Part shown: one piece after another, positions 56,288 to 64,000 of the stretch
Position numbering within the stretch: the first letter of the stretch is position 1
Layout of the letters: each line of letters starts with the position of its first letter
Assembly (NCBI GenBank): GCA_020747065.1
Contig: JAGMVK010000005.1
Span: 558,001 to 622,000 of the forward strand
Length of the DNA stretch: 64,000 nucleotides
Direction: 5' to 3'
Origin: Cadophora sp. MPI-SDFR-AT-0126
Taxonomy: Eukaryota > Ascomycota > Leotiomycetes > Helotiales > Ploettnerulaceae
Notes under the pieces: model-generated
Told to the model about the DNA's origin: nothing
Seen by the model: the letters and a program-made list of their open reading frames with translations, nothing else
The model's database searches: none
Position numbers and translations under genes: made by a program

Positions 56288-58440
56288 ATGTCTCAGTCTC
56301 AACTCGATGGTCCTATATGGGCTTCGTATTCTCTTGTCAAATTCTCTTGTGTCACATATCCTTCCAACAGTATTTGTCCGACGTGGAATCACCTCACTTC
56401 CAATAACCTCAAGCTAGTCATCCAGACTCTCCGTGTTGTTGATGAAAATGGAACTTACGATCAACGAGTCATGATGAGGGTCTCTAAAGGGCCCGAAGTA
56501 TTGGTAAGATTCGGTTCGTATTCGCTGTGCCGTTACTTGCTGATCCAATATTTCATAGGTGTCGCAAGATCTTGAGCGGCTTGTCAGGATTCGTCAACGT
56601 GATGCATCTCTAGTGGAAGTAGCACAGAACAGTCCGCGTATTGCCGTGCGATATCCTATGAGCGAGGGAGTCGTATGGATATCGGCATCCGGTCTTGGTA
56701 CGTGTTGCTGATTATTTGTTGGGCAGATCCAGAAATTCGAAATGAGATTCAGCACCGATGAGGACTTTATCGTCGTCGGAGATATTATGAGAAGTCTTGG
56801 GCTACCAATGAGGGATGGAGGCCCGAGCCAGAAGCAAGTCATCCCTAATCAGCGACCACTAGATTCTCCATCACCTGCTCCATTGACTCTTGTATCTTCG
56901 TCACACGCGAAGGTTGCGGGTTCTCATGTCCGACCGAATTCAGCAACCTCCAGCGCTATTCACGATAGATTTTGTAGCCGCGCAGGATTACATCAATATG
57001 CAGATTTCAAAGTTCCTGAGAGGCCTGCCACTGTCGAAAGCTTGCGGCAGAGGCCCGGTTCTTCTCAATTGGCTTCGGAGGCGTTGGACACATTTTCCAA
57101 GTCTAGTCCCCTGCCAATACCATCTCAAGCCCGTGCAGCTTCTTTCCGGGAAGCGACGAGGTCATTGTACTTGTCACAACAGGAGAGAGAGGTACTGGCT
57201 TTGTGTTCGAGAAGTGTGATTGAAATCACTGAAATCTGACGCTCTTTAGACTCGCATGCGTCGGCCGTCACAGCCCTTTTCCAATGAAAACACGACTAGC
57301 ATTGCGATCAGTCAAATGCAGCCATCCTTTAATTCCCACCAACTGCAGATAGAACAAGCCAATACCAACGAAGGCACGACCCCTGGGTCCGGGCAGTTCT
57401 CTAAGTCACCATTTTTTGCCATCTTGCCGGCAACTACCGGAGATGCGAGCAGCCAATCTTCGGATCCGTTTCGCACCGACTACACGTCAGTCTCCCTACA
57501 ACATATTTCAAGCGATGTCATGATTCCTGCACGGAAGGATTCATCAATCAGTCGATCATCCTTCACGTCGACAGAGCTTCAAGATCTGATGATACCCCCA
57601 AGAAGACAGTTACCATTTGATAGGCCTTTATCTACACCAAACGACTTTCAAAGCTTCAGGGTGCCTCCAAGACGTGATTCGGCATTCAGTCAACAAGATC
57701 TGTCCTCGAGATCATCATCTGCAGTCGATCTGCCACCTCTTCCAAAACCCACGCCTCTAACGAAATGCAACCCCACTAAACTTGCTGATGTCGGACCCTC
57801 GAGTGAATCAAAGAAACTTGCTCCAATCAAGCGCATTGCACAGAGGAAGGCACCAACTCCCAAGGCAGTCAGCCCGAAAGCATCATCGCCCTTGAAGGCC
57901 GTAACTCGCGAAACAAATATCACGCCTCCTGCAAGGAACGAAGATCCTCCTTCTCCGCTCGCCGCGAAAAGTGGAGCAAATTTTGGGCCTGCGTCTGCAG
58001 CATCCGGACTGGTGTCAAAGGCCAGTGCTCCTGTCACCAAGCGTTTGGCCCCGCCTATACGTCCTCCGTCGAGCACGAAACGGCCAAAGATGATTGACCA
58101 AAGTACACAAACGCAGACACTATCGGGCCGGGATCATACAGTGAAGGAAAGAGTAGCTGCTACCAACAATGTTCCGGCAGATACTCCTACTCCCATTACT
58201 TCTACAGCATCTACTCCTCCTCAAGCATTCTTGAGCGACCTGGACACCTTCGTAGCTCATCACAAGAACCGACCAGCTCCAGTGGAGCTTTGGCAAAAGC
58301 CTGGATATGCAGAAGCTGATGCAGACCATCGTCAGATGATGCTCAATGACTTCATCTGCCAGAATCTCGAGAATGCCGATTTCTTACAGCTTTGTGCTGA
58401 CACAGAAGTCGCATGGAGGCGGATTGGGCTGGGGATGTAG
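56288..58440 (+). CDS. Rec114-like meiotic recombination protein (tentative)
   Basis: Four exons fit without a frame break (56288-56503, 56559-56672, 56727-57191, 57250-58440), giving 661 residues. The N-terminal 170 residues look like a PH-type beta fold: LKLVIQTLRVVDENG, then IAVRYPMSEGVIQKFEMRF across an intron, and FSTDEDFIVVGDIMRSLGLPM. A very long Ser/Pro-rich disordered region follows. The final 50 residues are conserved-looking and helical: PVELWQKPGYAEAD, FICQNLENADFLQLC, and EVAWRRIGLGM. A PH domain, a disordered middle and a C-terminal helix that binds Mei4 is the Rec114/Rec7 architecture, and the C-terminal Trp-Arg-Arg-Ile-Gly fits what I recall of fungal Rec114. If correct, it promotes Spo11-dependent double-strand breaks in meiosis. 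The family call is by pattern only. Confidence 0.6.
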
Positions 58441-59312
58441 GGGTGTGAACTTGCTTGCTACGCCTATTCTGTTATGGCGAAAAATCGATGTCGCAAAGTG
58501 GCTGTGGGTTCTGCTGTATTGCATGGGCATGTGAAATTTGACTCGCAATCCCTTGTTTCCCGCTTCGATCTGGTCGCTAGATACCAGTTGCATCTCCACT
58601 TCATGTATAGCTTTTTGGTGGACTCTACATTCGTTACAATATGATGCTCACCTTCACTTACATCTGAGGGTGCCCTGTAGACGCGTTGGTCTGTGGTCCG
58701 AATCGCTGTCGTTTAACGTCCTTAGACTAGCGGTCAGTTTTGCCCTGACGTTCAAGGTAGCTCCAAAATGTAGTTCTATGACTAGCACACTTGAAGAGCA
58801 AAATATCCCATACACATAACACATGAATTATTAATATTGAAAAGACCGGGAGATAAGGAGAAGGTAAAGAACTTTGACGTCAAGAAGAACATCCCCTAGA
58901 TCGGACTGTCTAATTGATTTTCCTCTTCTGAGTCAATTTCCGAATTTTGCAGGTCACCCTGCGCCCTAGTCTTCGAATCGGTAGCGTTAGGACCACCAGG
59001 ACCTACTGACCGAGCTACACCAACTAGCATTTTTCCAAATGTTGAAATAGCCCTTCAATGCTGTAGACTCTCGCTTATTGGTGAATTTTAGTCCAAGTAG
59101 AAGCATCGCCTACACAGTGTTCTACACGCACGTTGTGCTTCTATATCTCCTTTCAGTACTATACCCAGTGGAGAATTATTATACCAGCATCACCACAGTT
59201 CCAAGAACCCTCAAGCATACTCACCTCACAATTGTTGAATAATTGCCTCCAATCTACCAGCAGCAACAACCGAATTGTTACTTTCGACACAGCCTCGACA
59301 CAGAAATTCACC
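58441..59312. other. Intergenic upstream of unknown basic protein
   Basis: 3' flank of the Rec114-like gene and 5' region of the next gene. The next frame is open upstream to 59133, but that part has no coding character. No other feature is supported. Confidence 0.5.
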
Positions 59313-60668
59313 ATGTCTACCTCTGGTGTCAAGCACTTCACAGAGAAGTATGGCACTGTGAAACGCCAACGCAGCGGAATTATGGTACGTAAAAAGGAAG
59401 AAGACGAACTCAATATCCGCATGGCTGTCCCGTACAAGACTTGCAAGAGCACCAGGTTCGCAAGGTCTACTCTGAAAAAGATCAAAGCTGTTTATCGTGA
59501 TGACCACAGGAGACTCTGTCGATATATCAGAGCCTCTAAGTCTCCTGAGAGGACCGTTGAAGCCAATCATAACCATCAGATGAGGTACACCCAAGCTTTA
59601 GAGTCTAAACAGATAGGTGAGCAAATTCCCAGCCCTTCGATAAAGAGGTCGGCCGCAGACAATGGGAATTCTGAACGTCCAACAAAAAGACAGAAAATCT
59701 CGGAGTCTGAAACATCTGGAATTGATCTCAATGAAGAAACCAGGCGCCTTGAGAGAGTGACAAAAAACTTGGAGAAGCTGAATAGCTTGTCCAGACGCTA
59801 TAATGGGCCCGAAGGATTCATCATCCCCCCAATGGAACTCAGGCTCTACAACCAGAAAATGGACTCCGAGAAGTCTGAACAGAGCAGTACAACTTTCAAA
59901 GAGGGAATATGTGGACCTCTTTCACTTCCAAATCTTCGAGAAATGTATCTCAAAAAGCTCGACGAAAGAACCAGTCTTACAATCCGGAACTGGACCACAC
60001 CGACCGCGAAACCGCGACCATGTCTCCCTCAAGAAGAACGACCTCCTGGGCTTTATGGAACGCACCAACAAAACGCGAGGGATTTCATCTTGACTGCCAT
60101 TCAGCAGCGGATGACTAAAAACGACATTCTTTTCTTAACAGATCTGATCCTCAAAGCAAACGACGAAGATCTAGAAGCTCTGGCCTTGAGGATCGAGTCC
60201 TACGAAATGAGCATCGACAATGAAGTGAAATCCTACAACTCTCATCAAACTTACACCCAAGCAGAAATCGAGTATTTGCGGCCTCAAATACGCGATTTCA
60301 ATGAACTCGATATTATCCAAAATTCAGCCGAAAAGCGGAAGTGGTCGGCTTGGACATTTGCAAAGAAGGTTGCGGGTTTAGCGAAGGAGGTGGTGGGGCT
60401 GAAAATCGATATTGCTAAAGTTGTAAGAGAGATAGAGGGGAGATGTGGTCCTACTGATTTTCTGTTGCCAGAGGAAGCAAGGCCGTTGAAGGCAATTCCG
60501 CTGCATATCCGAGCTCTCCATCGCCGAAGAGCTGAAGATGAGGACTATTCCGTGGGAGGGTTTGGGAACATTGCTCCTTTGAAGAGATACACTTTGGAGA
60601 GTCATGCGAGGAGTGTTGGTCGCAGCAAGCTGTCAAATGTTGTTGCTTCAGCGGAGAAGGTTGATTAA
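59313..60668 (+). CDS. Hypothetical basic protein
   Basis: A frame of 451 residues from the ATG at 59313 (context CACCATGT), preferred over the upstream ATG at 59133. The protein is basic and helical. It has early Lys/Arg clusters (VKRQRSG, RKKEEDE), a nuclear-localisation-like RPTKRQKIS, a possible coiled coil near LERVTKNLEKLNSLSRR, and a later helical part (QNARDFILTAIQQRMTKND, EIEYLRPQIRDF). No family is recognised. After the stop, a second frame stays open to 60888 with a coherent Trp-rich sequence (KWREDLQNIGWIGTDRW). The true C-terminus may therefore lie there, through an intron I could not place or a frameshift. Confidence 0.6.
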   Translation: MSTSGVKHFTEKYGTVKRQRSGIMVRKKEEDELNIRMAVPYKTCKSTRFARSTLKKIKAVYRDDHRRLCRYIRASKSPERTVEANHNHQMRYTQALESKQIGEQIPSPSIKRSAADNGNSERPTKRQKISESETSGIDLNEETRRLERVTKNLEKLNSLSRRYNGPEGFIIPPMELRLYNQKMDSEKSEQSSTTFKEGICGPLSLPNLREMYLKKLDERTSLTIRNWTTPTAKPRPCLPQEERPPGLYGTHQQNARDFILTAIQQRMTKNDILFLTDLILKANDEDLEALALRIESYEMSIDNEVKSYNSHQTYTQAEIEYLRPQIRDFNELDIIQNSAEKRKWSAWTFAKKVAGLAKEVVGLKIDIAKVVREIEGRCGPTDFLLPEEARPLKAIPLHIRALHRRRAEDEDYSVGGFGNIAPLKRYTLESHARSVGRSKLSNVVASAEKVD

Positions 60669-61633
60669 ATGGAGAGAAGACTTACAAAATATCGGATGGA
60701 TCGGCACCGACAGATGGGATGTTTATGATATCAAGTGGAGACTTGAGCATTTAGGGGAGGATAGGGCAACAGCTAGCCCAATCGCTGAACTCAACGATTG
60801 GATGAGGAATTTCTTAGGGATTTCAACGCAGTGGATAATGAACAGAAACGGGAACCCAATGAGAAGAGGAAGAGCCGAATCGGGCTAGGAAGACAGGCAT
60901 GCAAGATCAAAAGAAGAATGGAGTCAGTACATATGAGGTTATGAATTAGCGGACATATGAAGGGTCGCACTTACAGGCTGGCCACAACATGCCTTCACAG
61001 CCTTGCTCACTAAATAAGCAATGGAAATTTAATTCTGGTGGGAAAGACATAACGAAAGGAAGAACAATTATACGAAAATCCAAGTTTATTTTACCCATGC
61101 CATGAAGATATATTTGCGAGTCTAAAGAGGAAAGTAGTACGAGATGACGTGCATATTCGTGGAATGGGGGTTAGGTTCCACATGTCAGATTACGAGAACA
61201 ATGAACACCACAATTGCAGTCAGCATATGATTTTTATCGCTCAGGTGACCCAAATCTTACACTCGGCCCCCTGTTCCGGAGTGGATTTGTTTAACATGGC
61301 TGAAGCTGGGGAGTTCCTGAATGGTGGGGTAGTGCGGATACTTGCATTAGTTCAGGCGGGGACGCGGGGGTGATGATCTTGCTCGAGTTGATCCAATGAG
61401 ACTATCACTACCCCACCAAGGCGAGCGATGTCGGTTTTCTAATTATCCCGTTGTACGAATACCTAGATTACCCTGTGACAGTTTATGTTTCTCCATTATC
61501 TTTTTTCCTTTAATAGAGCTCTTTGTTGAAGGAGTTCCTACCAAGTGTTCATTCCCTTGCTTCAGTCCTCACTCACAATAATCATCTTGACAAAGCAAGT
61601 TCAAGTCACCCCAATTACCCCTCACTTGCAACC
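60669..61633. other. Intergenic, with possible lost C-terminus of the preceding gene
   Basis: The left 220 bases (to 60888) keep a coding-like frame, KWREDLQNIGWIG and onward, one base out of phase with the preceding gene. The rest is flank and the promoter/leader of the phosphoglycerate dehydrogenase gene. No other feature is supported. Confidence 0.45.
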
Positions 61634-63352
61634 ATGGCTCCCTCTGCCACGTCCCCCTACTCATCGAGTAGCCCTTCAACACCCCGTCCCAAAATCCTCA
61701 TCCCAGAGAAAGTCTCACCAGATGGCCTTGCCCTCCTCTCTCCCCACTTCGAGATCCACCAGCCGAAGAACCTCTCAGCGGCGGATCTCCTTGCCCAAAT
61801 CCCCACATACGACGCCCTCATAATCCGTTCCGAGACGAAAGTCACAGCGGAAGTCCTCGCTGTAGCTACACGACTGAAAGTCGTAGCGCGAGCTGGAGTC
61901 GGAGTTGACAATGTCGATGTTGATGCTGCGACGAGTTATGGTATCATTGTGGTGAACAGTCCCAGTGGAAATATTGTTGCTGCCGCAGAACATACTATTG
62001 CACTTCTCATGGCTGTAGCTAGGAACGTGCCCGGTGGAGACAGAAGTCTGAGAAATGGAGCGTGGGAAAGGAGTAAACTCGTTGGAACGGAGGTGGGAGG
62101 CAAGACATTGGGAATTATTGGACTCGGGAAAGTCGGTTTGAAAGTCGCACGAATGGGTGTAGGTTTGGGCATGAAAGTCGTGGCAATGGATCCCTATGCT
62201 TCTCCAGAGATAGCAGCTTCCGCATCCGTCAAACTTGTTGGCACATTAGGTGAACTACTACCAATCGTGGATTTCTTGACGATCCATACTCCGCTGATTG
62301 CTTCGACACTTGATCTCATCAGCGCCGAGGAGTTCAAGACGATGAAGAAGACAGCTAAAATACTGAACGTAGCTCGTGGAGGAGTCTACAATGAGCAAGC
62401 TCTCTTCGACGCCTTGGAAGCTGGTACCATTGCTGGCGCTGGCCTCGATGTCTTTACATCGGAGCCTCCCGCTCCAGGATCAGCAGCTGAAGCTCTCTGC
62501 AGACATTCAAAGGTGGTGGCTACACCACATCTGGGCGCAAGTACAGTCGAAGCCCAAGAGAATGTCTCAATGGATGTCTGCGCGCAAGTTCTCTCCATCC
62601 TGCAAGGCGGACTCCCAACTAGTGCCGTCAATGCACCGTTGATCCTGCCAGAAGAGTATAGGAAACTACAACCCTTCGTCCGTCTGGTCGAGAAAATGGG
62701 CGGGCTATATACCCAGCATTACTCCCGCAAAGGTTCGGGCAGTGGGAGTGTAGGTGGGAAGACTTTCGAGCTCGTCTACGAAGGGGAGCTGGCAAGTATA
62801 AGCAACACACGCCCACTGTTCGCAGCGCTTGTGAAAGGCCTCACATCCTCTATCTCGGACTCTGGCGGCCGAGACGTTAATATCGTCAATGCATCACTCA
62901 TTGCGAAAGAGAAAGGCATCCGGATCAACGAGACGCACAACCGTGAGTCCAAAGACCTCGTCTACGCCTCCTTGGTAAAACTGCGCACCAGTGGAGCCGA
63001 AGGCCAGGTGATCGAGGGATATGTGAGCGGAAAGGGTATTTATATCAGTAGGCTCGATCGATTCAACACTTCTTTCGTGCCAGAGGGGACTCTGATAGTA
63101 TTGCATAATTATGATGAGCCCGGGAAGATCGGCGGTGTGGGTAATATTCTGGGCAGGGCTGGGATCAATATTCGATTTATGAGCGTAGCAGCTTTGGATG
63201 GACCGGCTGGTGAGGCTGGAGAGGAAGAGAAGAAGGGGAGTAATGAGGCTTTGATGATCCTTGGTATTGAAGGGCCGGCTGTTGGGAAGGAGGTTGAGAG
63301 TGAGTTGCGTGCACAAGGGGGTATTCTGGATGTTAGCGTGGTGCGTCTTTGA
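61634..63352 (+). CDS. serA: D-3-phosphoglycerate dehydrogenase
   Basis: A single exon of 572 residues. The ATG at 61634 has a good context (AACCATGG); the frame is open further upstream but lacks a better start. After a short Ser/Pro leader the 2-hydroxyacid dehydrogenase fold begins (PKILIPEKVSPDG). It has the substrate loop RSETKV and RAGVGVDNVD, the NAD motif GKTLGIIGLGKVG, Arg in NVARGG, Glu in LDVFTSEPP, and His in ATPHLGAST. An intermediate allosteric (ASB-like) domain covers about 340-490, and a C-terminal ACT domain begins at TLIVLHNYDEPGKIGGVGNIL. The size and ACT domain fit the long form of the enzyme, which starts the phosphorylated route to serine and is usually serine-regulated. 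It is expected to be cytosolic. Confidence 0.96.
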   Translation: MAPSATSPYSSSSPSTPRPKILIPEKVSPDGLALLSPHFEIHQPKNLSAADLLAQIPTYDALIIRSETKVTAEVLAVATRLKVVARAGVGVDNVDVDAATSYGIIVVNSPSGNIVAAAEHTIALLMAVARNVPGGDRSLRNGAWERSKLVGTEVGGKTLGIIGLGKVGLKVARMGVGLGMKVVAMDPYASPEIAASASVKLVGTLGELLPIVDFLTIHTPLIASTLDLISAEEFKTMKKTAKILNVARGGVYNEQALFDALEAGTIAGAGLDVFTSEPPAPGSAAEALCRHSKVVATPHLGASTVEAQENVSMDVCAQVLSILQGGLPTSAVNAPLILPEEYRKLQPFVRLVEKMGGLYTQHYSRKGSGSGSVGGKTFELVYEGELASISNTRPLFAALVKGLTSSISDSGGRDVNIVNASLIAKEKGIRINETHNRESKDLVYASLVKLRTSGAEGQVIEGYVSGKGIYISRLDRFNTSFVPEGTLIVLHNYDEPGKIGGVGNILGRAGINIRFMSVAALDGPAGEAGEEEKKGSNEALMILGIEGPAVGKEVESELRAQGGILDVSVVRL

Positions 63353-64000
63353 GTTGAGTTGATTGGAACAGGTGAAGTATTCAAGAAACGATCGGGTTTC
63401 TAGTACGAGTACTATCTGATTGAGATACACATAAGGAAAGGAAATGAAGCAACCGCGGGGGTGGGGTTGGCGTTTTGGCAGTACATCGAGACAAGATCTG
63501 CACTCTGCAATAAAACTTGATAGATAGCACTCAGCTGCCAATCTTTCCATCTGTGACTTTGGTAAGGGAGCTTTGTAGTAGGCACAGCCTTCAATTGTAT
63601 AGAAAGACGCAGTCGGTGCATCACGGAATAACTTGCCCTTTTCTTCCAAAAATGGTACGTTCTGTATATAATGTGATAGAAGAGTTAGAATAACCTGCGA
63701 CTGTGATTTCCCCCAAAAGGTTCCTCAAGTCGTCGATGCTTTTGACCTGTTCAGAGACTACCCGGAGACTGTCCCTTACATTCGAGATCGTGGAAAGTTT
63801 TCCGTTAAGTTCTTGTACCTCTATTGCTTTCGCAGACTAATCTGTTATTAGACCGGGATACTATTCCAACTCCGGTTTTATAGCGTCAGAGCTGTGGTTG
63901 ATAGACGATTAAGGACGGTCTTTTATATTAGTCTTGGTAGTCCGGCGATAGGAAGGCTGTGACTAATATTTGTTGGATAGGACACTCGAGCTGGTACAGG
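63353..64000. other. Right-edge flank
   Basis: 3' flank of the phosphoglycerate dehydrogenase gene. No gene is supported; a 251-aa minus-strand ORF that overlaps the dehydrogenase (62894-63649) is treated as a shadow. Confidence 0.5.

Noticed and set aside
62894..63649. 251-aa minus-strand ORF overlapping the 3' half of the phosphoglycerate dehydrogenase gene
   Set aside because: It lies mostly antisense to a strongly supported gene, has no motifs, and has a composition like a reverse-frame shadow.

Overview
The window is nuclear DNA of a filamentous ascomycete (Pezizomycotina). Genes carry short spliceosomal introns, mostly about 45-70 nt with GT..AG ends and CTAAC/CTGAC-like branch sequences. 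The families present are typical of that group: a Zn2Cys6 regulator, a microsomal P450, CFEM/PTH11-type receptors, a PAK kinase and a Ysc84-SH3 protein. A Leotiomycete is my guess from overall look only. No operons, CRISPR arrays, rRNA or convincing tRNA were seen.

Layout, left to right. (1) 1-6.2 kb: the 3' part of a Cys/Trp-repeat protein of unknown function, an intact eight-exon P450, and, convergent to it, a Zn2Cys6 factor that appears broken by an in-frame stop and a frameshift. (2) 8.1-10.8 kb: a Ste20/PakA-type PAK kinase on the minus strand with a 4-kb upstream region that holds a 164-bp inverted-repeat (MITE-like) element. (3) 14.8-19 kb: a vigilin/Scp160 multi-KH RNA-binding protein. 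(4) 19.7-23.3 kb: an aldo-keto reductase and a FAD-dependent monooxygenase, then a 4.6-kb gene-poor gap. (5) 27.9-29.1 kb: an arabinitol/mannitol-dehydrogenase-like SDR with an Arg-rich leader. (6) 30.3-33.5 kb: a many-exon gene ending in a RING-H2-like finger and a polyarginine tract. (7) 34.3-39.1 kb: three actin/membrane-traffic genes in a row (Ysc84-SH3, Sft1-type SNARE, Age2-type ArfGAP). (8) 39.5-43.5 kb: MsrB, a trans-3-hydroxyproline dehydratase and a disordered unknown protein. (9) 43.5-52.2 kb: a gene-poor stretch with a run of 30 G, a possible small secreted protein, an Rnl2-like RNA ligase, and a tandem pair of CFEM/PTH11 receptor genes; both members carry disabling changes when compared with each other. 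(10) 52.9-63.4 kb: an Rsc9-like chromatin remodelling subunit divergent from a Rec114-like meiotic protein, an unknown basic protein, and D-3-phosphoglycerate dehydrogenase.

Most of the window is housekeeping sequence. The parts I would look at again are the Rnl2-like ligase, the decaying CFEM/PTH11 pair, the decaying Zn2Cys6 gene, the Cys/Trp-repeat protein at the left edge, the MITE-like element, the duplicated splice acceptor in the RING gene, and the G(30) run. Exon borders were read by eye from splice signals and frame continuity. Family names rest on motif recognition; no database search was run.
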